From Thermoplasmata archaeon (GTDB taxonomy: Archaea > Thermoplasmatota > Thermoplasmata > Lutacidiplasmatales > UBA184), in contig JAKAWX010000006.1 in the NCBI GenBank assembly GCA_021816865.1, forward strand, positions 62,001 to 126,000: DNA of 64,000 nucleotides, in the 5' to 3' direction. The notes under the pieces were generated by a model. That model was not told the DNA's origin. It worked only from the letters and a program-made list of their open reading frames with translations, and did not search any database. Position numbers and translations under genes: made by a program. This document shows, piece after piece, positions 25,312-33,806 of the stretch (the first letter of the stretch is position 1; the number at the start of each line of letters is the position of its first letter).

Positions 25312-27306
25312 ATGGCGCTACGGCCGACCCCGATGGCCAAGGTCGGGCTCATCGGCCTGAGGGCCGACGAGGAGAAGGTCCTCACCGTCCTCCACGACCT
25401 GCGGGTCGCCCAGGTCGAGCCGCTCGCTCCCGAGACGATGGCGATGCTCGCGCCCGAGCGCGGTTCCGAGACCTTGCGTCGGGTCGGCGACGAGACGCTG
25501 CGCTTCCGCGGCCTCCTGAGCGCCCTCCCCCGCGGCGGACCCGCCGTTCCCCGGCGGTTCAACTCCCTCTCCGAGATCCTCGCGGCGACCGAGACGATCC
25601 CGATCGACGCCGAGGTCGGCGAACTGAAGCGCGAGGACGACCGTCTCCTCACCGAGAAGAAGGCGAACGACGACACGATCGACCTCCTCGGGAACCTCGG
25701 GTTCTACCCCGACCGCCTCGAGTACCTCCACTCCGCGAGCTATCTCACCTTCTACGGCGAGTCGTCCGCCGAGTCGCTCGCCGCCCTCGAGGCGGCGCTT
25801 CCCCCCGAGGCGGACGCGCGGCTCGTTCGCGGGCCCGCGGGGGAGACGGTTCGCTTCCTCGTCATCACCCGACCCGCCGGCGCCGAGGCGCTCGGGCGGA
25901 TCGCCCAGAGCCGCGGCGTCCGCCTCGCCGCGGTACCGGCGCTCTCGCGCACCGCGACCGAGGAGCTCTCCGACCTGCGCACGCGCGTCGGCGAGATCGT
26001 CGCCCGCCGCCGCGAGATCGCGGCCCGCCTCGAGGCGATCGCGCGCGAGTGGTACCCGACCCTGGCCGCGATCGACGAAGCGCTCGAGATCGAGAACCGC
26101 AAGAGCGAGGTCCTCGCCAAGCTCGGCGCGAGCGCGAGGGCGTTCGCGCTCGAGGCGTGGGTCCCGCGCCGCGACGTCGAGCGCTTGAAGTCGGTCGTGA
26201 GCGGGGCGACCGACGGCCGGACGTACTTCTACGAGGTCCCGACCCACGAGGAGCCGCCGACCCTGATGAACAACCCCGCCGGGGTCCGCCGGTTCGAGTT
26301 CTTCGTGCGGTTCTACTCGCTCCCCCAGGCGACCGAGTGGGACCCGACGCTCGTCTTCTCGATCGCCTTCCCGATCTTCTTCGGGTTCATGCTCGGCGAC
26401 TGGGGGTACGGCCTCGTCATCCTCCTCGTCTCGCTCTGGATGATCCGTGGCTTTCCCGGCGCGCGCTACCTCCCGAAGGCCGGCCGCAATTTCGTGAAAC
26501 TGATCATGGGGCCGAAGGGCATGCAGCAGCTGGCGTACGCCCTCCTTCCCGGCTGCGGACTCGCGATCGCCATCGGGCTCTACACGGACGCGTTCTTCGG
26601 GGCGCCCGTCCTCGCCCGGTTCGGCTACGCGACGCCGGCCGACCCCTTGCACCACGTGGGCTCCCTCCTCCTCCTCGCGGGGTACGTGGGGCTCGGGATG
26701 GTCGTCCTCGGCTTCGGCTTCGGCGTGCTCAAGGAGTACTTCCACCACCACCTCCGCGCGGCGTTCGGCAAGATGGGCGGCATCCTGTTCGCGTTCGGGG
26801 TCGCGTTCTTCGGGCTCGCGTTGATCCACCGCCAGATCGCGATCCCCGGCAACCCGTGGGTCGACCTCTACCTCGGCCTCATGGTCGGCGGGCTCGTCCT
26901 CCTCGTCGGCGGCGAGGGCCTCCAGATGGGCATGATGGGGCTCATCGAGGTCGTGAGCCACATCCTCTCCTACACGCGGCTCGTCGGGATCCTGCTCGCG
27001 AGCGTCGTGCTCGCGCTCGTGATCAACACGATCGGCAGCGGGCTCGCCTACGGCGGCACGGCGGTCGGGATCGTCGCCGGGCTCGCCATCCTCGTCATCG
27101 GCCAGACGTTCAACGTGATCCTCGGCGTCTTCGAGCCCGGTATCCAGGGGGCACGGCTGATCTTCGTCGAGTACTTCTCGAAGTTCTACTCGGGCAACGG
27201 ACGGCCGTTCCGGCCGTTCGGCGCGCCCCGCCGCCACACGGTCTCGCCCCTCGTCGCGGAGGAGCCCGGGGTCGCGGGACCGATCGTCCGGGCGCCCGAG
27301 GCGTGA
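25312..27306 (+). CDS. atpI: A-type ATP synthase membrane subunit I (a-subunit)
   Basis: Stator membrane subunit carrying the ion half-channels. The 664-aa protein has a cytoplasmic N-terminal half (residues ~1-330) with coiled coils, then about eight transmembrane helices from FSIAFPIFFGFMLGDWGYGL onward. Family marks include FGFMLGDWGYG, SYTRLVGILLASVVLA with the essential channel arginine, and LVIGQTFNVILGVFEPGIQGARL followed by VEYFSKFYSGNG. ATG 25312 has a GGAGG site six bases upstream. The gene ends 32 bases from the converging atpC stop. Confidence 0.95.
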   Translation: MALRPTPMAKVGLIGLRADEEKVLTVLHDLRVAQVEPLAPETMAMLAPERGSETLRRVGDETLRFRGLLSALPRGGPAVPRRFNSLSEILAATETIPIDAEVGELKREDDRLLTEKKANDDTIDLLGNLGFYPDRLEYLHSASYLTFYGESSAESLAALEAALPPEADARLVRGPAGETVRFLVITRPAGAEALGRIAQSRGVRLAAVPALSRTATEELSDLRTRVGEIVARRREIAARLEAIAREWYPTLAAIDEALEIENRKSEVLAKLGASARAFALEAWVPRRDVERLKSVVSGATDGRTYFYEVPTHEEPPTLMNNPAGVRRFEFFVRFYSLPQATEWDPTLVFSIAFPIFFGFMLGDWGYGLVILLVSLWMIRGFPGARYLPKAGRNFVKLIMGPKGMQQLAYALLPGCGLAIAIGLYTDAFFGAPVLARFGYATPADPLHHVGSLLLLAGYVGLGMVVLGFGFGVLKEYFHHHLRAAFGKMGGILFAFGVAFFGLALIHRQIAIPGNPWVDLYLGLMVGGLVLLVGGEGLQMGMMGLIEVVSHILSYTRLVGILLASVVLALVINTIGSGLAYGGTAVGIVAGLAILVIGQTFNVILGVFEPGIQGARLIFVEYFSKFYSGNGRPFRPFGAPRRHTVSPLVAEEPGVAGPIVRAPEA

Positions 27307-27338
27307 GCCTTTCCCGCGGGCCCGGCCCGGAACTTCCG

Positions 27339-28415
27339 CTACAGGCGGGGGGCGACCAAGAGCGGAGTGAGGCGTTCGGGAGCGAATCCGTAGAGTCGCC
27401 CGAAGACGATGCGGCGGAGGTCCGCCCGCTCGATCTCCGAGAGCACGAGGTAGGCGAAGATCACCGACAGGGAGAGCGGGTAGGTCCGCAGGCGCTTCAG
27501 CTCGGCGAGCGTCCGGTCGCGCTCGAGCGCCACCTCGTAGCCCGTGAGGCTCCCCCCCTCCGCGTACCCGGCGTTCCCTTCCGTGACGGAAGGGAAGCGG
27601 CCGGCGAGGCGCTCGGCCAGGTCGGGGACGCTGCGCGCCGAATAGAGGTCCGGCGCCTGACCGCGGGTCAGCGTCCCGCCGTCGAGCCATCGGTCGCTCA
27701 CCGCGTCCAGCGGGAGGTCGGCGCCCTTCCCCTTGAGGAGGAGGAGGCTGTTGCGCACGTCGATCTCGCTCTGGAGGAGCGCGCGGACGACCCACTCGTC
27801 GCCCTGGAAGAACCGCGCCGCCTCGAGCACCGAGCGGTAGTACTGGCGGTCGAGCGCCTGGAGGACCGGGAAGATGTCGTGCGTGCGCTCGAACGCTTCG
27901 AGGAACGGGAGGATCGTCGCGCCGTAGCCGTGCCGGACGAGCGCGCGGACCGTCGCCTCGAGGGTCGGCTGGCCGAGGAGGATCCGAAAGTCGTCGAGCG
28001 TCATCACGCCCGCGTAAAGCCCCGCGGGGATCTCGCGGCTCGAGACGAGGTGGTCCTCGGTCTCGGTGATCGTGCGGCCGAGCGCCTTCGCCGAGAGGAT
28101 CATCTCGATGTTCTGGATGTCCCACCGGCCGAGGTACGCCGCGACGACCGCCCGGCCGGCGAACGGCGTGGCCTCGTACGCGCGGCGGTTCCGCCGCACG
28201 AACGCCCGGTTCACGGCGACCTCGACCAGCGCCGCGCCCGAGTGGGTCGCGCGGGCCCGGGCGAGGTCGGCGCCGTACGGCGTGGTCTCCAGGAGCTTCG
28301 CGAGGTCGTTCGCGTCCTTCGCCGCGACGAGCGCGGGGTAGAGGTCGCGGGGGAGGAAGGTCGAAAAGTCGGGCTTGAGGCGTCCGAGCGCGCTCGCGTA
28401 CGGGGAGCCCGCCAT
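27339..28415 (-). CDS. atpC: A-type ATP synthase subunit C
   Basis: Funnel-like socket that connects the central shaft to the membrane rotor ring. The 358-aa protein has three helical repeats; recognisable features are the YLGRWDIQNIEMILSAKALG segment and the C-terminal SVIFAYLVLSEIERADLRRI followed by an RLYGF-PE end, both conserved in archaeal C subunits. Last gene of the minus-strand K-E-C unit, ATG start with ggggatt purines upstream, 12 bases after the atpE stop. It converges on atpI. Confidence 0.93.
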   Translation of the reverse strand: MAGSPYASALGRLKPDFSTFLPRDLYPALVAAKDANDLAKLLETTPYGADLARARATHSGAALVEVAVNRAFVRRNRRAYEATPFAGRAVVAAYLGRWDIQNIEMILSAKALGRTITETEDHLVSSREIPAGLYAGVMTLDDFRILLGQPTLEATVRALVRHGYGATILPFLEAFERTHDIFPVLQALDRQYYRSVLEAARFFQGDEWVVRALLQSEIDVRNSLLLLKGKGADLPLDAVSDRWLDGGTLTRGQAPDLYSARSVPDLAERLAGRFPSVTEGNAGYAEGGSLTGYEVALERDRTLAELKRLRTYPLSLSVIFAYLVLSEIERADLRRIVFGRLYGFAPERLTPLLVAPRL

Positions 28416-28427
28416 CCGAATCCCCTC

Positions 28428-28979
28428 TTAGGCGAGGAGCTCGCGGACCCGGTCCTCGCGCAGGCGCAAAAGCTCGTCGAACGACAGGTTGAGGCGACGC
28501 GCCCCGTCGGTCGTCTCCGCGACCAGGCCCCCGAGGATCGGTCGCGGGGTCGGGTCGAACGCCTTCCCCGCGACCTTCGCGAGGAGGGTCGCGTCCTCGG
28601 CGCGGCCGCTCACGCGCAGCTGCTTGCCGAGCGACTCGGTCGCGGTAGCGTACATGCGCTTGAGGACCGCCGGGTAGGCGGACGACTCGGCGAACTCCGT
28701 CAGGAGCGCCCGGGTCGCCTCGATCGCCCCCGCGAGGCGCTTCTCCCGGGCCTCGTACAGCATCTTCCTCGACTGGAGATGGGCCGCCGCGAGGCGTTGG
28801 GCGCGCTCGCGCGCGGAGTCGGTCGCGATCCCCCGGGCCGATTGGGCCCGGATCTCGGAGACCTTGCGCGCCCGGTCCTCGGCGATCCGGGCCTCCTCCG
28901 CGGCGCGGGAGCGCTCGATCGCGTCCAGCTCCGACTGGCCGTGCCGGCGGATCTCCTCCACCAGGTTCTCGAGGGTCAT
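28428..28979 (-). CDS. atpE: A-type ATP synthase peripheral stalk subunit E
   Basis: Peripheral-stalk partner of H, capping the A1 head. The 183-aa protein begins MTLENLVEEIRRHGQSELDA, then a long charged helix, and ends in a globular domain (PTPRPILGGLVAETTDGARR, LNLSFDELLRLREDRVRELL), the standard E-subunit layout including the GG-V--- motif. ATG 28979 was chosen; the frame is open further upstream through atpK, but the start fits the family and the 25-base gap. Second gene of K-E-C. Confidence 0.92.
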   Translation of the reverse strand: MTLENLVEEIRRHGQSELDAIERSRAAEEARIAEDRARKVSEIRAQSARGIATDSARERAQRLAAAHLQSRKMLYEAREKRLAGAIEATRALLTEFAESSAYPAVLKRMYATATESLGKQLRVSGRAEDATLLAKVAGKAFDPTPRPILGGLVAETTDGARRLNLSFDELLRLREDRVRELLA

Positions 28980-29004
28980 GGCGGTGGACGGGGCGATCCC
29001 CGCC

Positions 29005-29223
29005 CTAGATGACCCCGAGCAGGAGGATGATCCCCAAGACGAACCCGATGATCCAGAGGGTCTCGGGGATGACGAAGAAGAACAGGACCTGACCGAACTT
29101 CTCGGGCTTCTCCGCGATGATCCCCATGCCGGCCGCGCCGATGCCGGACTGGGCCATACCCGTCCCGATGAGTCCCCCGGCGATCGCGATCCCGGCGGCG
29201 AGCGATGCGTAGACGTCCACCAT
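29005..29223 (-). CDS. atpK: A-type ATP synthase proteolipid subunit K (c-ring)
   Basis: Rotor-ring subunit that carries the translocated ion. The 72-aa protein is a single two-helix hairpin: helix 1 (YASLAAGIAIAGGLIGTG) and helix 2 with the ion-binding glutamate E54 in FVIPETLWI. Gln25 in helix 1 (GMAQSG) could be a sodium ligand, but the coupling ion cannot be settled here. The loop IAEKPEKFGQ is typical of archaeal c-subunits. It has the strongest TATA box in the window, fitting the high copy number needed for a ring. First gene of the K-E-C unit. Confidence 0.95.
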   Translation of the reverse strand: MVDVYASLAAGIAIAGGLIGTGMAQSGIGAAGMGIIAEKPEKFGQVLFFFVIPETLWIIGFVLGIILLLGVI

Positions 29224-29249
29224 GGGCCAACCGGGCGGCCGAGCAAGGT

Positions 29250-29262
29250 CGGGTATATAACC
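29250..29262 (-). promoter_or_regulatory. Strong TATA box for the atpK-E-C operon
   Basis: The complement GGTTATATACCC is a near-perfect archaeal TATA element, centred about 33 bases before the atpK ATG at 29223. Confidence 0.75.
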
Positions 29263-29347
29263 GAACCCTCCGCCGGGGACCGTCACCGGCCGATAGTAAA
29301 CGGTCGGCCCGACCCGGGGGTCCGAGCGGGCGGAGCCGGGGGCCGGA

Positions 29348-29824
29348 CTAGCCCGCGTCCTCCCCGTCGGCCGAGCCGTCGGGATCGGCGTCGTGCGCGG
29401 GGGCTCGGGCGAGGGCGATCGCCCCGGCCCACGCGATCCAGCCGAAGGCGTCCGCGGTCGCGCAGACGACGCAGAGCGCGCCGATCTCGACCAGCTGGAC
29501 GTAGAGGAAGTAGAGCGAGAACGCGACGCCCGCGGTCGTCACCGCGAGGAGCGCGTACGCGTAGCGGCGGTCGCGCGGCCAGCGCTCGGCGAGCCCCGCG
29601 ACGACGAGGATCAGGACGAATCCCCCGACCCCCCACAGGAAGTCGGGGAGGCCGAGCGTCGTCGTCCGACCGCTCACGTCGACCGTGGCGCACGAGAAGA
29701 ACGAGGAGATCGTGCACAGGCGCCTCAGGGACGCCTCGTAGTACTCGAGCGCCGCGAAGATCGAGACGATGAGACCGACCCCGCCGGCGAGATAGACGAG
29801 CGAACGGACCGACCGGATGCGCAT
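29348..29824 (-). CDS. VKOR-family disulfide-forming membrane protein
   Basis: A 158-aa four-helix membrane protein of the vitamin K epoxide reductase family, which passes electrons from a thioredoxin-like partner to quinone to make disulfides outside the membrane. After helix 1 comes the cysteine loop LCTISSFFSCATVDVSG, then G-P--WG-GGF, and the active-site CVVC motif sits at the start of helix 4 (GALCVVCATADAFGW). ATG 29824 is 13 bases after the stop of the DUF929 gene, so the two form an operon. The acidic tail (DPDGSADGEDAG) should be cytoplasmic. Confidence 0.9.
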   Translation of the reverse strand: MRIRSVRSLVYLAGGVGLIVSIFAALEYYEASLRRLCTISSFFSCATVDVSGRTTTLGLPDFLWGVGGFVLILVVAGLAERWPRDRRYAYALLAVTTAGVAFSLYFLYVQLVEIGALCVVCATADAFGWIAWAGAIALARAPAHDADPDGSADGEDAG

Positions 29825-29837
29825 CGAGCCTCCGCGG

Positions 29838-30995
29838 CTAGTGGATCTGGGCGAGGTCGCCCGAGACCGCGTTCTCCGTGGCGGTCGTCCAGTGGTACTG
29901 GGCCGCGAGAGCGGAGACGGTCTCACCGGACGCCTTCGCCATGTAGGCCATGACCCACCACGCCGCGCCCTGGACGACCGTCCAGGGCGTGCCGGTCTCG
30001 GTGTAGACGGATTGGAGGACGGCCGACGCGCCGCTGCCCGCGTAGTTCTGGAGATACGCCGGGTTGACGAGCGTCGCGCCCCCGTGGACGTACTGGCCGT
30101 TCACCACGAGGAACGGGATCGAACCGCCCGAGTAGGTGTTGAGGTAGGCCTGCTGGACGCAGTTCGAGGTCGCCGGGACCGAGCCGTCGTTCCCCGAGGT
30201 GTCCTCGTTGACCTGGAACACGGCGTTCGTGGACGTCATCTGGACGTTCGCGAGGACCATCTCGGGCGTGCTCGGATAGACGTCCCCGGCGCTCGAGTAG
30301 CCCGTGTAATTGCCGGTGATCGAACCGAACTCGATCAGGGCTTTCCATATCGCCCAGCTGCTCGCCGAACAGTACGGGCACCAGGTCGCGCCGTAGTAGT
30401 AGACGACGGGACGGCCCTGGTCGTGCCACGCCGGCACGGAGAACGAGGTCCAGCCCGAGGGCTGGCTCGTCCCGGCCGAGGGGGGCGGGAGGTACGGACA
30501 GCCGAAGAAGAGCGCGGCGCCGAGGGCGATCACCGCCGACACGACGAGACCCACGACGACCCCCACGACGACCGTCGACCGGAACACCTTCGTCCACCGG
30601 GACCCGCTCGAGCGCCAGAGGCCGAAGACGAGGAGGAACGCCGCGACCACGAGGACGAGGGCGAGGTACGGTATCGCGGGTACCAGCAGGCCCGCCTGCG
30701 CCGGGTCGAGGTAGGCGACCGCGAACCAGACCCCGAAGATCGGGGTGAGGAGGTAGCCCACCCGGACGAGGGACCACCGGCGTTCGCGCACCTCCGCCGC
30801 CTTCTTGGCGGCGGCCGGTGAGGCTGGCTCCTGCCGGCGCTGCCGCGACCGCTGGCGGTGGTAGAGCGCCCGAAGGGCCCGGCCGGGCTCGCGCACCGAG
30901 GCCTCGGGGTGGAACCCCACCTTGGCGTCCGACGCGATCCGCTCCCAGTCCCATCCTTTGGAGCGAAGCTCGTCGACACGATCCCAGTCGACCAC
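29838..30995 (-). CDS. DUF929-type membrane-anchored thioredoxin-like protein
   Basis: A 385-aa protein. Residues 1-70 are a charged cytoplasmic region (VDWDRVDELRSKGWDWERIA). Three hydrophobic helices follow (about residues 76-160), and then an extracytoplasmic thioredoxin-like domain with ATWCPYCSASSW as redox centre. The arrangement and the GSIPFLVVNGQYVHGGA region match DUF929, known mainly from Sulfolobales and Thermoplasmatales. Placed directly before VKOR, it is the likely disulfide donor to secreted proteins, reoxidised by VKOR; that pairing is inference from operon and motifs. GTG start at 30995. Confidence 0.83.
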   Translation of the reverse strand: MVDWDRVDELRSKGWDWERIASDAKVGFHPEASVREPGRALRALYHRQRSRQRRQEPASPAAAKKAAEVRERRWSLVRVGYLLTPIFGVWFAVAYLDPAQAGLLVPAIPYLALVLVVAAFLLVFGLWRSSGSRWTKVFRSTVVVGVVVGLVVSAVIALGAALFFGCPYLPPPSAGTSQPSGWTSFSVPAWHDQGRPVVYYYGATWCPYCSASSWAIWKALIEFGSITGNYTGYSSAGDVYPSTPEMVLANVQMTSTNAVFQVNEDTSGNDGSVPATSNCVQQAYLNTYSGGSIPFLVVNGQYVHGGATLVNPAYLQNYAGSGASAVLQSVYTETGTPWTVVQGAAWWVMAYMAKASGETVSALAAQYHWTTATENAVSGDLAQIH

Positions 30996-31117
30996 GGGAG
31001 CGCGAACCCTGAGCCCCTTTTCCTCTTTTTGCCTCCCCGACGCCTTCCCGAAGCCGCGCGGCGAGAGCCGCCGGGCGACCCCCGACCTTTTTCCCCCCGA
31101 GAAGGTGCGGAGGGCCG

Positions 31118-32020
31118 ATGCGCCTCACTTTCCTCGGAACGGCCGGTTCCTGGCCGACGAAAGAGCGCTCGGCGAGCGCGATCGCGCTCGACCTCGAGCG
31201 GGAGCTCCTCCTTCTCGACTGCGGGGAGGGGACCCAGCGGCAGTTCTTCCAGTCGAGCGCCTCGTTCATGCGCGTGCGCCGGATCTTCCTCACGCACTTC
31301 CACGGCGACCACTTCCTCGGGCTCCCCGGTCTCATCCAGAGCATGTGCCTGAACCACCGGACCGAGCCGCTCGACATCTACGGGCCGCCCGATTCCGAGG
31401 AGATGGTCGGTCGCGCGCTCGGGATGGGCTACTTCACGCTCCGCTTTCCGGTCGAGGTCCACCCGCTCGCGCCCGGCGCGACCGTCGAGCTCGACGGGTA
31501 CTCGGTCCGCACGGCCCACGCCGAGCATCCGGTCCCCGCCCTCGCCTACCGGATCGAGGAGGGCCCGAAGCGCGGTCGGTTCGACGGCGTCCTCGCCCGC
31601 GCGCTCGGCATCCACGGCGCCGACTTCGCCCGGCTCGAGAACGGCGAGGCGGTTCGGGTCGGCGCCCGGGTCGTCCACCCGTCCGACGTGATGGGGCCGT
31701 CGCGGCCGGGCCGGTCGGTCGTCTACTCCGGGGACACCTCTCCGTCGGACGACATTCGCCGCCTCGCCCACCGGGCGACCGTCCTCGTCCACGAGTCGAC
31801 GACCGCGACGGAGCTCGAGAGCCAGGCGAACGAGTGGGGCCACTCGTCGGCCCGCCAGGCCGCCGAACTCGCGCTCTCGGCGGAGGTCGGGGCGCTCTTC
31901 CTCACGCACTTCTCCGCCCGCTACAAGGAGCTCGAGCCGCTCGAGGCGGAGGCGCGCGCCGTGTTCGCCACGGCGAAGACGGCGAGGGACCTCCTCGACC
32001 ACGCGATCCTCCAGCCATGA
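31118..32020 (+). CDS. rnz: Ribonuclease Z (tRNA 3' endonuclease)
   Basis: Metallo-beta-lactamase nuclease that trims tRNA 3' trailers so CCA can be added, consistent with the CCA-less tRNA gene in this window. The 300-aa protein starts MRLTFLGTAGSWPT and shows the zinc site THFHGDHFLGL, then SGDTSP, the exosite-like region, HEST and LTHFSARY, in the normal order for the short form. ATG 31118 has ggtgcggaggg upstream. The stop overlaps hutI as ATGA, an uncommon partner. Confidence 0.94.
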   Translation: MRLTFLGTAGSWPTKERSASAIALDLERELLLLDCGEGTQRQFFQSSASFMRVRRIFLTHFHGDHFLGLPGLIQSMCLNHRTEPLDIYGPPDSEEMVGRALGMGYFTLRFPVEVHPLAPGATVELDGYSVRTAHAEHPVPALAYRIEEGPKRGRFDGVLARALGIHGADFARLENGEAVRVGARVVHPSDVMGPSRPGRSVVYSGDTSPSDDIRRLAHRATVLVHESTTATELESQANEWGHSSARQAAELALSAEVGALFLTHFSARYKELEPLEAEARAVFATAKTARDLLDHAILQP

Positions 32021-33288
32021 TCGCGGCCGAGCTCGTCGTCACGAACCTGGCCGAGGTCGTGACGCTCGCCGAGGGCCCGACACCGCGGGTCGGCGAGGCG
32101 ATGGGACGCCTCGGCCGGATCCCCGACGGAGCGCTCGCCGTCGCGGACGGTCGGGTCGCGTGGGTCGGTCCGGAGCGCGCGCTCGGCCGCGAGGTGCGGC
32201 TGCGCTCGGGCGGCGAGCGCGTCGACGGACGGGAGGGGATCCTCGTCCCCGGATTCGTCGACGCGCACACGCACGCGCTCTTCGCCGGGGACCGCGCGTC
32301 CGAGCTCCCGCTCAAGATCGCGGGCGCGACGTACGCCGAGGTCGCCCGCCGCGGCGGCGGACTCTATTCGACGGTCCGGGCCACGCGCCGGGCGAGCGCG
32401 GCGGAGCTCCTCGACCCGACCGCGGCGCGCCTCGCTCGGGCCGCGGCGTGGGGGAGCACCTCGCTCGAAGTGAAGTCGGGGTACGCCCTCGACCACGACG
32501 GCGAGCTCCGGCTGCTCCGGCTCATCCCCCGCCTCGCCCGACGCACCGGGCTCCGGCTCGTCGCCACCTACCTCGGGGCGCACGCTGTCGCCCCCGAGTA
32601 CCGAGGTCGCCCGGACGCCTACGTCGACCGGATCGTTCGTCGCACGCTCCCGGCGGTCGCTCGCGAGCATCTCGCCGCCTTCTGCGACGTCTTCTGCGAG
32701 CCGGGGTTCTTCACGCCCGTCCAGTCGGAACGGATCCTCCGCGCGGCGATGGCGCTCGGGCTCGGCGTCAAGGTCCACGCGGACGAGTTCGTACTCTCGG
32801 GAGGGGCGCGGCTCGCCGCCCGCCTCAAGGCGCGCTCCGCCGAGCACCTCCTCGCGTCGACGGCCGCCGACCGCTCGCGTCTCGCCCGCGCCGGCGTCAC
32901 GGCGGTCCTCCTTCCCCTCACCGCGTTCGCGTCGAACCCCTCCCGACGCAGTCCCGGTCGGGAAATGGTCGACGCGGGCGTGCCGGTCGCGCTGGGCACC
33001 GACTGCTCACCGAACTCCTGGGTCGAAGGAATGCCTCTCGTCCTCGCGCACGCGGTCCACGGGGCGCGGCTCACGCCGGCGGAGGCGCTCACCGCGGCGA
33101 CCGTCAACGCGGCCCACGCGGTCGGCCTCGAGGACGCCGGGACGATCGACGTCGGCCGCCCCGCCGATTTCTCGCTCTTCGCGCTCCCGTCGGCGGACCA
33201 TCTCGGCTACCGCTTCGACGCGATCCCGACGCGCGTTTACCGTCAGGGAAAACCGGTTTCTTCGGCGGAACTCCGTCAGTACATCTAA
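32017..33288 (+). CDS. hutI: Imidazolonepropionase
   Basis: Third enzyme of histidine degradation, hydrolysing imidazolonepropionate to formiminoglutamate. The 423-aa amidohydrolase has the metal-binding HxH in PGFVDAHTHALFAGDR, the substrate segment GGGLYSTVRATR, SLEVKSGYALD, HADEF and ALGTDCSPNSW. ATG 32017 overlaps the RNase Z stop. The other hut genes (hutH, hutU) are not here. The TAA stop lies inside the promoter of the next gene. Its presence suggests amino-acid catabolism, in line with a heterotrophic thermoplasmatote. Confidence 0.95.
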   Translation: MIAAELVVTNLAEVVTLAEGPTPRVGEAMGRLGRIPDGALAVADGRVAWVGPERALGREVRLRSGGERVDGREGILVPGFVDAHTHALFAGDRASELPLKIAGATYAEVARRGGGLYSTVRATRRASAAELLDPTAARLARAAAWGSTSLEVKSGYALDHDGELRLLRLIPRLARRTGLRLVATYLGAHAVAPEYRGRPDAYVDRIVRRTLPAVAREHLAAFCDVFCEPGFFTPVQSERILRAAMALGLGVKVHADEFVLSGGARLAARLKARSAEHLLASTAADRSRLARAGVTAVLLPLTAFASNPSRRSPGREMVDAGVPVALGTDCSPNSWVEGMPLVLAHAVHGARLTPAEALTAATVNAAHAVGLEDAGTIDVGRPADFSLFALPSADHLGYRFDAIPTRVYRQGKPVSSAELRQYI

Positions 33289-33294
33289 ATAGGG
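33282..33294 (+). promoter_or_regulatory. TATA box for the 71-aa repeat protein, on the hutI stop codon
   Basis: The sequence catctaaatagg contains the hutI TAA stop and is centred about 40 bases before ATG 33328, leaving a short leader with a GAGGT site. Confidence 0.6.
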
Positions 33295-33327
33295 GCGCCT
33301 TCCTTCTCGCCGGTCGAGGTCGCCAAA

Positions 33328-33543
33328 ATGGCGGAGCGTGTAGGCAAGGAACAGATCAAGCGCGAGAAGGGATACCTGTACTACCTCGGCAAGGACGGGT
33401 ACCTCTGGAAGACCCCCACGAAGCTCAACAAGTCCGGCAAGAAGGGCCGCGTCGGGACGGAGAAGGTCACCCGCCAGGACGGCTACATGTACTTCCTGGA
33501 CAAGAAGGGCTTCGTCTCTCGCGCCAAGATGAAGAACGCCTAG
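33328..33543 (+). CDS. 71-aa lysine-rich protein with two internal repeats
   Basis: A small basic protein (MAERVGKEQIKREKG) made of two similar halves: YLYYLGKDGYLWKTPTK and YMYFLDKKGFVSRAKMK, each a likely beta-hairpin of pattern Y-Y-L-KDGY--K. No cysteines and no membrane segment. Codon choice is notably rich in AAG and AAC compared with neighbours, and it has a good promoter and ribosome binding site, which suggests strong expression. Possibly a nucleic-acid-binding or chromatin-associated protein, judged only from charge and size. I do not recognise a named family. Confidence 0.78.
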   Translation: MAERVGKEQIKREKGYLYYLGKDGYLWKTPTKLNKSGKKGRVGTEKVTRQDGYMYFLDKKGFVSRAKMKNA

Positions 33544-33618
33544 ACTGCGTTCACTCCTTCCGGGGGACCTCGATCCGAGGCCCCCCTCCCAATTTTCCGT
33601 TTCTCCCACGAGCGTAGT

Positions 33619-33629
33619 TCGTTATACTC
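33619..33629 (+). promoter_or_regulatory. TATA box for the 49-aa zinc-ribbon gene
   Basis: The sequence tcgttatactc is centred about 32 bases before ATG 33657, the usual spacing here. Confidence 0.55.
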
Positions 33630-33656
33630 GCCGGCGTTCGTGGTCGTGTCCGGAAC

Positions 33657-33806
33657 ATGGTCTGCCGCAACGACCCCGACGATCCGAGGAAATGCGAGCG
33701 ATGCGGAGCGTTCCTCTGGGTCGCCGAGGAGGGGCTCTACTGCGGGGATTGTGGGGTCGTGATGCCGTGCACGATGCGGCTCCTGCCGCCCCCACCCTCC
33801 GCGTAG
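33657..33806 (+). CDS. 49-aa zinc-ribbon protein
   Basis: A short reading frame from ATG 33657 to TAG 33804-33806. The protein starts MVCRNDPDDPRKCERCGAFL and has a second knuckle LYCGDCGVVMPC, so CERCG and CGDCG give four well-spaced zinc ligands, with two extra cysteines. A TATA box lies at the expected distance. The size and motif resemble small stand-alone zinc ribbons common in archaea. Function unknown. The proline-rich tail (LLPPPPSA) is probably disordered. Confidence 0.6.
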   Translation: MVCRNDPDDPRKCERCGAFLWVAEEGLYCGDCGVVMPCTMRLLPPPPSA

